A stretch of 64,000 bases of DNA from Belliella buryatensis (lineage in GTDB: Bacteria > Bacteroidota > Bacteroidia > Cytophagales > Cyclobacteriaceae), in contig NZ_FZOK01000005.1 in NCBI RefSeq assembly GCF_900188245.1, positions 124,001 to 188,000 on the forward strand, given 5' to 3'. Within the stretch, counting starts at the first letter, position 1; every line of letters begins with the position of its first letter. Made by a program: the position numbers and the translations under genes. Below the pieces are notes generated by a model. That model was not told the DNA's origin. It did not search any database and saw only the letters and a program-made list of their open reading frames with translations. Positions 52,213 through 61,169 of the stretch are shown here, piece after piece.

Positions 52213-53502
52213 ATGAAAAACTCAATAATCTTTGTCTTTTTGATAGTTTTAATTTCTTCCTGCAAGAAAGAGCAAAGAGACCCTGCCATATTTTACTATC
52301 CGGCTGAATGGGAACCACAGGAAGCTATGTTAATGGGTTGGACGGAAAGGCAACCGGAATTTTTTCCATTGGTTGTCGATTTGGCACGCGCACTTGAAGG
52401 TTCTACATCTGTCATTTTTGTATCAGATACCAGTGAAAATCCTGTGGTTTTCAAAGAATACCTATTGGAAAATGGCTTAGATACTGCAGCATATACTTTT
52501 ATATCTTTACCCGTATGGCAAGCTGTGGCACTAAGAGACGTTGGCCCAGTGTACCTGATCAATGGGCTGGGGGACACAAAAGCAGTGGACTATAGGTGGT
52601 CGTTTCAGGATTTTTTCGAACGGTTTTTAATCGAGAAAGGTGTGGATCCGGACACAGCTAAGGCCGATGCTTCATTTTTCAACAGAAATCAAAAAACGGA
52701 CAGTTTGATAGCTGCAAGAGAGGGACTAGAGGTGCTTGTCTCTCCTTTGAATTTAGATGGTGGTGCAATAGAGGTGAATGGGAAAGGAAGTATTTTGTTG
52801 AATGAGGATTGGATGTTTAAGGTTAATCCGGAATTGTCCAAACTCAGCATTGAAGAGGAACTCAAGCGTACTTTAGGGGTCCATCATTTTATTTGGGTAG
52901 GAAAAGGTTTGGTCGAAGATAGTGATCCAACGGAATTCATTGTTCCTGGATATGTTGCCGTTGGTACCGCCGGTCATACCGATGAATATATTCGATTTGC
53001 CAATGCGAATACCATTTTGCTGGCTTGGGTGGATGAAGAAGAAAAAGATGTACATCCTGTTCATGCTGAAAACTACCGAAGGCTACAGGAAACGTATGAT
53101 ATTTTGGTCAAAACAAAAGATCAGGATGGAAAACCATTCAAGATCATCAAAGTTCCTTTGCCGGATCTGCGGTACAGGCCTAATATTGTTGTAGAGGGCT
53201 GGGCAATAAGTGATTCGACTATTGGGAACAAGTATTTTCTCCCCCACCAAAAGGTGGCATTAGGAGATACCCTGCAATACCTTTCTGCTTCCTCTTACCT
53301 CAATTTTTTGATTTCCAATGATAAGGTGCTCTTGCCAACTTATTTGGCAGTTGGTAGCTCTACAGAAAAAGAAGAACACGTCGAAGAGATTTTTTCAAGT
53401 TTATACCCTGATAAACAATTGGTCTGGATAGATGCTACAGTTTATAATTGGGGAGGTGGAGGAATACATTGCTATACTAAGCAGGTGCCTAAAGTGAATT
53501 GA
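52213..53502 (+). CDS. lipoprotein agmatine/peptidylarginine deiminase-family enzyme
   Basis: The 429-residue protein belongs to the PAD_porph/agmatine deiminase family, which hydrolyses guanidino groups to ureido products. Active-site segments are LRDVGPVYLIN, NLDGGAIEVNGKGS, GHTDEYIRF with His and Asp, and Cys420 in GGGGIHCYTKQ. Unlike cytosolic agmatine deiminases it has a lipobox leader (LIVLISSC, Cys17), so it should sit in the periplasm or at the surface like Porphyromonas PPAD. The substrate could be agmatine or peptidyl-arginine. No polyamine genes are adjacent. An M3 peptidase gene follows 48 bp later. Confidence 0.87.
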   Translation: MKNSIIFVFLIVLISSCKKEQRDPAIFYYPAEWEPQEAMLMGWTERQPEFFPLVVDLARALEGSTSVIFVSDTSENPVVFKEYLLENGLDTAAYTFISLPVWQAVALRDVGPVYLINGLGDTKAVDYRWSFQDFFERFLIEKGVDPDTAKADASFFNRNQKTDSLIAAREGLEVLVSPLNLDGGAIEVNGKGSILLNEDWMFKVNPELSKLSIEEELKRTLGVHHFIWVGKGLVEDSDPTEFIVPGYVAVGTAGHTDEYIRFANANTILLAWVDEEEKDVHPVHAENYRRLQETYDILVKTKDQDGKPFKIIKVPLPDLRYRPNIVVEGWAISDSTIGNKYFLPHQKVALGDTLQYLSASSYLNFLISNDKVLLPTYLAVGSSTEKEEHVEEIFSSLYPDKQLVWIDATVYNWGGGGIHCYTKQVPKVN

Positions 53503-53550
53503 GAACAAAAGCTTTTAATGAATTGATGAAAACCATAAAATATTAAAAAA

Positions 53551-55647
53551 ATGAACACAAAATTTACATTTCTTATTTTTGGGCTTTTGCTAATCATAAA
53601 ACCTTCACTCGCCCAAAACCCCTTACTCGAACCCTTCGACACCCCCCACGGCATCATCCCTTTCGATAAGGTGGAACCGGAGCATATTTTACCTGCCTTT
53701 AATGTTGCCTTGGAAGAAGATAGGAAGCAGGTACAGGCAATTATTGATAACTCAGAGACCGCCACTTTCAACAATATCATCGCCGCATATGCAAAGATTG
53801 GGAGAAATACAGGCATGATATCAGGCTATGCAAATGCAATGGCTGCTGTCAATGGCAATCCCGAGATATATCAGACGGTAGGCATGGTCAGCCACCTAAG
53901 CAGCGCCTTTTCTAATGAATTGCTTTTCAATGAAAAACTTTTCGAGAGGGTAAAGGAGGTTTATCTACAAAAGGAAAGCTTGTCATTGACTCCGGAGGAA
54001 CTGACCCTGCTGGAGAACTATTACCGCTGGTTTGCCCGAAATGGCAATGACCTTTCAGAAAAAGAAAAAGAGCGTCTGAAAGAGATAAGAAGTCGTTTGA
54101 CTGAACTGAGCACCATTTTTGGTCAGAATGCTATACAGGATAGGGACCGTACATTTTTCCACCTTACACAAGAAGAAGACCTGGCCGGACTGCCCGAAAG
54201 GATAATTGCTTCAGCTGCAGAATATGCGAAGAGTAAAAATACTGATGGATGGGCTTTCCCTATTTCAGGCCCTTCAACAGGAGACTTCATGAGGTACGCA
54301 GATAATAGAGCATCAAGAGAAAAGCTTTTGAAGTTATCGTGGCAAATCGGAAACAACCCCAATGAATTCAATAATCTTGATATTGCCAAAGAGCTATTGA
54401 ACCTTCGTCTTGAAATGGCCCAACTGCTAGGTTACAATTCTTTTGCCGAATATGAGCTTGAAGAAAGTATGGCAGAAACGCCAGAGCAAGTAATGACTTT
54501 TCTTGACACATTCAAGGACAAGGTAAAACCCATAGCAGAAAAGGAAATAGAAAATCTGCATGCATTTGCCATTTCTCAAGGCTTTGATGATGTGATCCGA
54601 CATTGGGATTTTGCTTATTTCAACAGGAAATACAGGGAGGGGATTTTTGAATTTAACACCGACGAGGTTAAGCCCTGGTTGCCTGTGGGACATGCCATCG
54701 AGGAAATTTTTTCTATGGTATCTGAAATGTGGGGGCTGGAGTTCAGGGAAAACCAAAGCTTGCCAAAAATGCATCCCCAAATGCTTCCTTACGAGGTGTT
54801 TGATGCAAACGGGGATGTAAAAGCGGTATTGTATCTTGACCTTTATGAGAGAGCAGGAAAAGTAGGTGGAGCATTTGCCGGGGCAATCCGTGCACAAAAT
54901 AAAGAAAGCGGGCAAAATGAAATTCCTTTGATAGGCCTTGTGTGTAACTTTAGAAATCCTTCCATAGATAATGAGGCATTTTTAAGTTTAGGTGAACTCA
55001 GTACTTTTCTGCATGAATTGGGTCATGCCTTGCATTATATATTGTCAGATGTAACCTATAGAAACCTATCTGGTACAAACTTAAAGTACAGTGATTTTAT
55101 AGAGGTTCCTTCCATGTTGCTGGAAAAGTGGGCTTATGAACCGGATTTTCTGGCAAGGGTGGGCAGGCATTACCAAACAGGTGAAGCGCTCCCACAAGAA
55201 ATGATTGATAAAATCATACGCAATGAAAAGGAAGGCAGGGCACTTTCAGAAATGCGGTTAACTATTGCTGATGCTGCCCTCGATATTGCCCTGCACGATA
55301 TGCGTATGCCTTTTGAAGGTGATCTTTGCGGTTGGGAAAGGGACTTTACCCAAAACTATTCCTTGTTTCCTTCGGTAGAAAACGCATGCTATATCCCGTC
55401 ATTTCGTCACATATTTTCCAATGGGTATGCTTCCGGTTATTACACCTATACTTGGTCAGACATGATGTCTTGGGATATTTTCAATGAGTTTAGAAAAAAT
55501 GGCATTTTCGATCCAACCACAGCCAAAAGGCTGGAAAAGGAGATATTGTCGAAAGGCGGTACTGTTCATCCAGGAGAGTTATTCAAAAACTTTATGGGAA
55601 GGGATATGAGTATAAATGCATTTTTGGAGAGTTTTGATGATCAATAG
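53551..55647 (+). CDS. M3-family peptidase (peptidyl-dipeptidase Dcp / oligopeptidase A-like)
   Basis: The 698-residue protein has a signal peptide (LLLIIKPSLAQ) and then the M3 fold. The zinc motif HELGHALH begins at residue 488, with a Glu about 25 residues later in FIEVPSMLLEKW. The downstream YASGYYTYTWSDMMSWDIF segment is a hallmark of M3 peptidases. It begins like other exported Dcp enzymes with NPLLEPFDTPHGIIPFDKVEPEHI. It would trim short peptides in the periplasm. It follows the deiminase gene by 48 bp and precedes a membrane-protein gene by 11 bp, so the three may be one operon. Confidence 0.93.
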   Translation: MNTKFTFLIFGLLLIIKPSLAQNPLLEPFDTPHGIIPFDKVEPEHILPAFNVALEEDRKQVQAIIDNSETATFNNIIAAYAKIGRNTGMISGYANAMAAVNGNPEIYQTVGMVSHLSSAFSNELLFNEKLFERVKEVYLQKESLSLTPEELTLLENYYRWFARNGNDLSEKEKERLKEIRSRLTELSTIFGQNAIQDRDRTFFHLTQEEDLAGLPERIIASAAEYAKSKNTDGWAFPISGPSTGDFMRYADNRASREKLLKLSWQIGNNPNEFNNLDIAKELLNLRLEMAQLLGYNSFAEYELEESMAETPEQVMTFLDTFKDKVKPIAEKEIENLHAFAISQGFDDVIRHWDFAYFNRKYREGIFEFNTDEVKPWLPVGHAIEEIFSMVSEMWGLEFRENQSLPKMHPQMLPYEVFDANGDVKAVLYLDLYERAGKVGGAFAGAIRAQNKESGQNEIPLIGLVCNFRNPSIDNEAFLSLGELSTFLHELGHALHYILSDVTYRNLSGTNLKYSDFIEVPSMLLEKWAYEPDFLARVGRHYQTGEALPQEMIDKIIRNEKEGRALSEMRLTIADAALDIALHDMRMPFEGDLCGWERDFTQNYSLFPSVENACYIPSFRHIFSNGYASGYYTYTWSDMMSWDIFNEFRKNGIFDPTTAKRLEKEILSKGGTVHPGELFKNFMGRDMSINAFLESFDDQ

Positions 55648-55658
55648 AATAGGTTTAT

Positions 55659-56396
55659 ATGAAACACCTAAACTCCAGCTTTTACTTGATTATCACCATC
55701 CTGCTTCTGCTATTGGTGTTGTTAGGCTTTGGTCCTAGGTTTTATCTGCGACCTTTTTTCGATCAGCCAAGGCATTTGCAAATGGCGCAATTGCCTATCT
55801 ATTTAATCCTTCATGGAATGTTGATGACTTTGTGGTACATTTTGCTCCTGGTACAGTCTGCCTTGGTGAATACCAAAAACATCAAACTACACATGAGGCT
55901 GGGCTGGGTATTGGGCGTGATTGCCATTCTTGCTGTCATATTTGCAATTCCTGTGATGATGGGCTTTGCGCCAAGGATGATGTCATTGGGGTTCTTGGAT
56001 GTCAATAATGCAGAAAGACTATGGCTTCAAAATGTGATGTGGACGAATGATTTATTGGCTTTGATTACTTTCTCAGGTATGGTGGGTATTGGATTTTTCA
56101 ATCGGAAAAACAAGAGTTTACACCGTACCATGATGCTTTTTGCTTCCATGGCTTTTACAGGTCCTGCCACAGGCAGATTGTTTGAATGGATGGCTCCTGC
56201 ACTTTTTATGGAAGGTACGGTGCTGGTATTTGTTTTATTTCCATTGTCCGTTGTGATACACGATTGGGAGAAAGAAAAGAAATTTCCCAAGTATCCCTTA
56301 TGGGGGCTGTTGGCGCTAATAATGATGATAACCTTGACCTTTCTGTTGCCATCTTTTGAATTTTGGACATCGCTTTTTAGAAGTCATTTGAGGTGA
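55659..56396 (+). CDS. polytopic membrane protein of unknown function
   Basis: The 245-residue protein has about seven hydrophobic segments (for example IITILLLLLVLLGFGP, YLILHGMLMTLWYILLLVQ, VLGVIAILAVIFAIPVMMGF and LVFVLFPLSVVI). A His in ILHGMLMTLW and another in KLHMRLGW could bind metal or haem. It looks like DUF2306-type or related Bacteroidota membrane proteins, but I cannot assign a function. It lies 11 bp after the M3 peptidase stop. Confidence 0.65.
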   Translation: MKHLNSSFYLIITILLLLLVLLGFGPRFYLRPFFDQPRHLQMAQLPIYLILHGMLMTLWYILLLVQSALVNTKNIKLHMRLGWVLGVIAILAVIFAIPVMMGFAPRMMSLGFLDVNNAERLWLQNVMWTNDLLALITFSGMVGIGFFNRKNKSLHRTMMLFASMAFTGPATGRLFEWMAPALFMEGTVLVFVLFPLSVVIHDWEKEKKFPKYPLWGLLALIMMITLTFLLPSFEFWTSLFRSHLR

Positions 56397-56423
56397 ACAA
56401 ATTTCACTTTCAATACTATCTAT

Positions 56424-56621
56424 CACATGATTAGGGTATTGTGGGCGTGATGAATTTCAGGGAAATTTAGGAAAATGGTTTCACGCACACCTTGTCCCGA
56501 GCATCGGGAGAGCGCAACGAAAAAAAGAGAATCTTGTCCTCAAAATTGGGAGAACGCACCTGAATGATATAATTAAATCGTTGAGTCCGTTGCGTTTCCC
56601 TTTGCGCCCGCCGCGTGAAAC
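56424..56621 (+). repeat. composite repeat E: CACATGATT box plus TTCACGC hairpin element with nested palindromes
   Basis: The box CACATGATTAGGGTATTG (56424-56441) is followed by GAATTTCAGGGAAATTTAGG and then the hairpin element from GTTTCAC (56478-56484) to GTGAAAC (56615-56621), 144 bp. Inside are two related units, CTTGTCCCGAGCATCGGGAGAG and CTTGTCCTCAAAATTGGGAGAA, each able to fold. These look like a small palindrome inserted into the element and then duplicated. Confidence 0.8.
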
Positions 56622-56670
56622 CCAAAACCAAAATCAAATGAAAAAAACCTAACTTTTCCCAATAACAAGA

Positions 56671-56703
56671 AACTTTTCCAAAGTTTTGAACTTTGGAAAA
56701 GTT
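56671..56703. repeat. 15-bp perfect inverted repeat upstream of the DUF418 gene
   Basis: AACTTTTCCAAAGTT and AACTTTGGAAAAGTT are separated by TTG and end 20 bp before the ATG. A partial copy (AACTTTTCCC) lies at 56651. It would form a strong hairpin in the leader. From memory it resembles a palindrome dispersed in Bacteroidota genomes. With composite repeat E it fills most of the 56.4-56.7 kb gap. Confidence 0.75.
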
Positions 56704-56723
56704 TAACCCTAAACCTATACACT

Positions 56724-57959
56724 ATGGAAACACTTACCCCTTTGTCACCATCCAGAAGAATCGACTTGGTAGATTCCTTGAGAGGATTTGCTATTTTCGG
56801 AATTCTTATGGTCAACATGCCAGCTTTTTTCAAACCAGCCGTGGAGCTGATTATGTTACCTTCTTTTGGAGAAAGTACCATGGAGATCCTTTCCAATGGT
56901 TTTATTTACTTCTTTTTCACTGGAAAATTCTTTGTCTTGTTTTCGCTCTTATTTGGATTTGGATTCTATATCTTCCTTCATAAAGACGGAGAGGTAAGCA
57001 AAGAGAGTATCAGTTTGTTTCGGAAGAGGCTTTTTTGGCTCTTGATTATTGCCATTTTACATATTGTATTGATTTGGGAAGGGGATATTCTATTTTACTA
57101 TGCACTATTTGGATTTTTATTGATCCTGTTCAGAAAGTCCTCTACCAAGAAAATCATCATCTGGATGCTGGTATTTTTATTGATCCCAATAGTTTTTGTA
57201 GGTTTGATCAGCATGCTGCCTCAATTTTTGGCTTCCAACCCAGAAGCATCGCAGGCAATGGAGAAAGGCAGTATGGAGCAATTGGCTGCTACCCAAGATT
57301 TAGCCCAAAGAGCGTATCTGGTGTACAATTCCGGATCTTACAACGAAGTTATTCAGATGAATATTGAGCAATGGCTTTTCCTTATATCTGGGATTATTAT
57401 TTTCTATCCCACCTGTATGGTCATGTTCTTGATGGGCTTGTTGATAGGAAGAAGTGGTTTTTTTACCCGAACCAAGGAGTATGAACAGCAACTCAAGAAA
57501 GTCTTTTGGCTAACACTACCCTTTGGTGTATTTTTAAATCTAGGTCTCTTACTTTCTCTTGCCAATGCCAGTCCGGCTTCTTTGGATCATTGGGCTTTTA
57601 TCGGAAGGACCACGGGAATTTTAGGAGGGATAGTGATGATGTTTACTTATGTTTCAGGTTTTATCATGTTGTACAATCGAGGGAAGTTTGCAGGACTGTT
57701 TTCGGGCTTTTCAGCCGTAGGAAGAATGGCACTTACCAATTACATTTCACATTCAGTGATCGCTTTGTTGCTTTTTAGATTAGGTTTTTTTGGGTTATTT
57801 GGAGAACTTGAAGTGTGGCAGGGGATTTTGTTGGTTTTAGCTATTTTTAGTTTCCAAATATCCTTTAGCAAATGGTGGCTGAGTAAGTATAGGTTTGGTC
57901 CACTAGAGTGGCTGTGGAGAGTGCTGACTTATAGAGAAATAAACGTATTTAAAAAATGA
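56724..57959 (+). CDS. DUF418 family membrane protein
   Basis: The 411-residue polytopic protein begins with RIDLVDSLRGFAIFGILMVNMPAF, the usual N-terminus of DUF418 proteins (acyltransferase-3-like membrane fold). It ends with the DUF418 domain at about 240-405, including VGRMALTNYISHSV and WLSKYRFGPLEWLWRVLTY. The function is unknown; proposed roles are in transport or membrane-lipid modification. The next gene, an SDR oxidoreductase, starts 4 bp later, so the two are probably cotranscribed. Confidence 0.9.
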   Translation: METLTPLSPSRRIDLVDSLRGFAIFGILMVNMPAFFKPAVELIMLPSFGESTMEILSNGFIYFFFTGKFFVLFSLLFGFGFYIFLHKDGEVSKESISLFRKRLFWLLIIAILHIVLIWEGDILFYYALFGFLLILFRKSSTKKIIIWMLVFLLIPIVFVGLISMLPQFLASNPEASQAMEKGSMEQLAATQDLAQRAYLVYNSGSYNEVIQMNIEQWLFLISGIIIFYPTCMVMFLMGLLIGRSGFFTRTKEYEQQLKKVFWLTLPFGVFLNLGLLLSLANASPASLDHWAFIGRTTGILGGIVMMFTYVSGFIMLYNRGKFAGLFSGFSAVGRMALTNYISHSVIALLLFRLGFFGLFGELEVWQGILLVLAIFSFQISFSKWWLSKYRFGPLEWLWRVLTYREINVFKK

Positions 57960-57963
57960 TACA

Positions 57964-58752
57964 ATGAAATTTCAAAACCACATCGTCTGGATTACAGGAG
58001 CTTCCTCAGGGATAGGACTCCACTTGGCAAAAGCTTTTGCTAAAGAAGGTGCCATCATTGCAGCCTCGGCGAGAAGAATGGCATTACTTGAAGCGCTTGT
58101 TCTGGAAATAAAACAGGAAGGAGGAAGTGCACAAGCTTTTTTTTGTGATGTGATGGATGAGCAATCCATCGAAAAGTGCATGCATGATATTGTTCAAGCT
58201 TTTGGAAAATTGGATGTCTGTGTTGCCAATGCAGGTGGAGGGGTTATGGGGAAAATTGAAAAGCTTTCTGCAGACGAATGGGATAGACAATTACGGTTGA
58301 ATGTGACAGGACTTGCACTTACAGCCAAATATGCCCTTCCCGAACTTCGAAAAACTAATGGCCGGCTTGCTTTAATTGGAAGTGTAGCAGCTTTCGTTCC
58401 CAATCCCAATCTAGGTGCTTATGGAGCTAGCAAGGCGGCAGTACAAAACATCGGAGAGACTTTACAATCTGAGTTATTGGGTTCGGGGGTCAGTTGTACG
58501 ACGATCCATCCTGGATTTGTGGACAGCAATATCACACGGGTGGATAATGATGGAAATTTTCATCCAGAAGCCAAGGATCCTAGACCTGCGAATCTGATAT
58601 GGCCCACAGAAAAAGCAGCTGTAGCCATGGTTAAATCGATTTCCAAACGGAAAAAGATGGTAGTTATCACAGGTCATGGAAAAGTGATGTATGCTATTTC
58701 AAGATTAGTTCCAGGAATATTGAGGAAGATGATGGCGAAGATGAATGGGTAG
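57964..58752 (+). CDS. short-chain dehydrogenase/reductase
   Basis: The 262-residue classical SDR has TGASSGIG at 11-18 for cofactor binding, ANAGGG at about 89-94, and the catalytic Ser140, Tyr153 and Lys157 (YGASK). An Arg at ASARR after the second strand suggests NADPH preference. The C-terminal part (HGKVMYAISRLVPGILRKMMAK) resembles the membrane-associated end of the DltE/YqjQ-like subgroup. The substrate is unknown. It follows the DUF418 gene by 4 bp. Confidence 0.92.
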   Translation: MKFQNHIVWITGASSGIGLHLAKAFAKEGAIIAASARRMALLEALVLEIKQEGGSAQAFFCDVMDEQSIEKCMHDIVQAFGKLDVCVANAGGGVMGKIEKLSADEWDRQLRLNVTGLALTAKYALPELRKTNGRLALIGSVAAFVPNPNLGAYGASKAAVQNIGETLQSELLGSGVSCTTIHPGFVDSNITRVDNDGNFHPEAKDPRPANLIWPTEKAAVAMVKSISKRKKMVVITGHGKVMYAISRLVPGILRKMMAKMNG

Positions 58753-58826
58753 GTATCAATAAATTCGCCTCCTATTCTTTTTTTCTTTTCTAGCATGTAT
58801 CTTTAATCCATCCCAATGAACAAACT

Positions 58827-59912
58827 ATGAAATCAGCAATTTTCAGAATATTTTTTATTTGCGGATTGGTAATCGCATGTAATCCTCCTTTAGAAACCAT
58901 ACAGCCAACAAAAAAAAATATCTCAGAATCAGTTTTTGCTTCAGGACTAATAAAGGCTAAAAATCAGTACCGCGCCTATGCCAATTCCAATGGAATTCTC
59001 CTATCAATATTAGTGGAAGAAGGCCAGCTTGTAAAAGAGGGGCAAATTCTTTTGGAGGTTTCCAACGAATCTGCAAAATTTTCGCGAGAGTCGGCCGAAC
59101 TGGCTAGAAATTTCAATGATCGTAAAGAGAATGAACTAAAGATCAAAGAACTGGAAGTAAGTATAGAGTTTGCGAAAAATAAGTTTGAAAATGATTCTTT
59201 GCTTCTGATAAGACAAAAAAACCTCTGGTCAAAGGGTATTGGTACTGCAAATGAGCTGGAACAAAGGCAATTAAATTTCCAAAATTCTAAAACTCAATTT
59301 TTATCAGCCCAACTTCGATATCAAGATTATAAGAGGGAACTAGAGTTTAATGAGCGCAATGCATCCAAAAATTTAGCGATTTCAAAGTCCTTGGAAGGGG
59401 ACTTGATGTTAAAAAGTAAAATTGATGGAAAAGTGTATGCTCTTTTGGTAGAAAAAGGTGAAATGGTCAATCCTCAAACTCCATTGGCAATCATTGGTAG
59501 TGACGAGGATTTTATCCTTGAGATGCAAATAGACGAGTACGATGTAGTGAAAATACAATCTAATCAAAGGGTTTTGATCAAAATGGATAGTTACAGGGGC
59601 GAAGTTTTTGAAGCTAAGATAACAAAAATCAATCCCATCATGGATGAACAAACCAAAAGCTTTACCGCAGAAGCTGAATTTGTAAAAGGGCCTAAAGTGC
59701 TTTATCCTAATATGAATTTTGAAGCTAATATTTTGATTCAAACCAAAGAAAATGCACTGACGATCCCTCGTGCTTATCTTTTTAAAGATCAATATGTCAT
59801 TGACTCAAATAAAGATACAATACAAGTGGAAGTTGGTCTCAAGGATTACCAACTTGTGGAGATTAAAAGTGGGATTTCAGAGCAGACCATATTGATAAAA
59901 CCTAGCTTATGA
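58827..59912 (+). CDS. HlyD-type periplasmic adaptor (membrane fusion lipoprotein)
   Basis: The 361-residue protein has a lipobox leader (CGLVIAC, Cys18), a split biotinyl-lipoyl-like domain (ASGLIKAKNQYRAYANSNGILLSILVEEGQLVKEGQ and LKSKIDGKVYALLVEKGEMV), a central alpha-helical coiled coil at about 85-185, and a beta-barrel domain. It is the adaptor of the ABC system encoded by the next two genes. Its stop overlaps the permease start by 4 bp (ATGA). No TolC-like gene is adjacent. Confidence 0.92.
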   Translation: MKSAIFRIFFICGLVIACNPPLETIQPTKKNISESVFASGLIKAKNQYRAYANSNGILLSILVEEGQLVKEGQILLEVSNESAKFSRESAELARNFNDRKENELKIKELEVSIEFAKNKFENDSLLLIRQKNLWSKGIGTANELEQRQLNFQNSKTQFLSAQLRYQDYKRELEFNERNASKNLAISKSLEGDLMLKSKIDGKVYALLVEKGEMVNPQTPLAIIGSDEDFILEMQIDEYDVVKIQSNQRVLIKMDSYRGEVFEAKITKINPIMDEQTKSFTAEAEFVKGPKVLYPNMNFEANILIQTKENALTIPRAYLFKDQYVIDSNKDTIQVEVGLKDYQLVEIKSGISEQTILIKPSL

Positions 59913-61168
59913 GGTTTGCTTTGATTTTCGAAATAGCCAAAGCTTTGATGCTTGCCCGCATGAAGCAGACAATGGTTGCCGCAGTTGGTGTAACCTTTAG
60001 CATTACGATGTTTATAGCACTTTTAGGATTTATGAATGGACTCAATGACCTCTTGGATGGATTGATCCTAAACCGTACACCACATATCCGCTTTTATAAT
60101 GAAATTAAACCTAGTGAAGAGCAACCAGTTCAATTTTTTGAAGAATTACAAGGTTATTATAACATAATCCGATCAGTAAAGCCTTCAGGTGCAAGGGTAA
60201 ATATTTACAATAATGAAGCCATCATAACAACACTCAAAGATGATCCAAGAGTATTGGGTGTAGCTCCCAAAATCAACGTACAGGTCTTTTTCAACGTAGG
60301 CAAAGTGGATATTCCAGGGTCCTTAAATGGGATTGATGTAGCTGAAGAAGACAGACTCTTTGCATTCAGTGATTACGTGGTAGCAGGCGATTTTATGGAG
60401 TTGCAATACACCACAAACAGTATCATTCTTGGAAAAGGAGCCGCCGACCGCATAATGGCCGAAATTGGAGATTATGTACAAGTGACCACAGCTCAGGGAA
60501 ATAGACTGCTTTTGAAAGTCGTTGGTTATTATCAGTCAGGTTTGGGAGAACTGGATAATATTCAATCCTATGTTTCGCTAGGTACAGCCCAAAAAATGAT
60601 AGGGGAGGGATCTTCTTTCGTTACTGATATTCAAGTCAAAATGCATGATTTCATATTGGCTCCTAAGACTGCTAAAGAGTATAGTGCAATTTTTAATATC
60701 CAGGCAGATGATATTCAGACGGTCAATGCCCAATTTGAAACAGGTTCAGACATCCGCTCTATGATCAGCTATGCGGTGGGAATTACGCTTTTGGTGGTAT
60801 CCGGTTTTGGGATTTACAATATCCTCAACATGATGATCTATGAAAAAATGGATACCATCGCCATTCTAAAAGCTATAGGATTTTCTGGTATGGATGTACA
60901 ACATATATTTACGACAATTGCCTTATGCATAGGTTTTGTTGGAGGATTACTTGGACTATTTTTTGGCTATATGGTTTGCTTGGGAATTGAGCGGATTCCT
61001 TTTGAGACAGAGGCATTACCTACGATTAAGACTTTTCCAGTTAACTTCAATCCAAAGTATTATATGATAGGAGCGATCTTCAGTTTGGTAACGACCTATT
61101 TTGCAGGGTTTTTTCCCTCTCGTAAAGCAAGTAATATTGATCCAGTAGAAATCATCCGAGGAAAATAG
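59909..61168 (+). CDS. FtsX-family ABC transporter permease
   Basis: The 419-residue inner-membrane protein has an N-terminal transmembrane helix (AAVGVTFSITMFIALLGFMNGL), a large periplasmic MacB_PCD domain at about 45-280, and three C-terminal helices with the FtsX signature (ISYAVGITLLVVSGFGIYNILNMMIYEKMDTIAILKAIGFSG), ending FPSRKASNIDPVEIIRG. It belongs to the MacB/LolCE type VII group, which performs mechanotransmission rather than classical transport. It forms an operon with the adaptor and the ATPase. Confidence 0.94.
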   Translation: MRFALIFEIAKALMLARMKQTMVAAVGVTFSITMFIALLGFMNGLNDLLDGLILNRTPHIRFYNEIKPSEEQPVQFFEELQGYYNIIRSVKPSGARVNIYNNEAIITTLKDDPRVLGVAPKINVQVFFNVGKVDIPGSLNGIDVAEEDRLFAFSDYVVAGDFMELQYTTNSIILGKGAADRIMAEIGDYVQVTTAQGNRLLLKVVGYYQSGLGELDNIQSYVSLGTAQKMIGEGSSFVTDIQVKMHDFILAPKTAKEYSAIFNIQADDIQTVNAQFETGSDIRSMISYAVGITLLVVSGFGIYNILNMMIYEKMDTIAILKAIGFSGMDVQHIFTTIALCIGFVGGLLGLFFGYMVCLGIERIPFETEALPTIKTFPVNFNPKYYMIGAIFSLVTTYFAGFFPSRKASNIDPVEIIRGK

Positions 61169-61169
61169 C

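Noticed and set aside
41157-56441. Integron attC sites suggested by boxes between single genes
   Set aside because: No integrase gene is present. The box lacks the paired R/L simple sites of attC, and several genes between boxes are in multi-gene groups.
43463-56621. CRISPR array suggested by the repeated CGCAACGG units
   Set aside because: The units are short, irregular and arranged as inverted repeats within single elements. There are no constant direct repeats with unique spacers and no cas genes.
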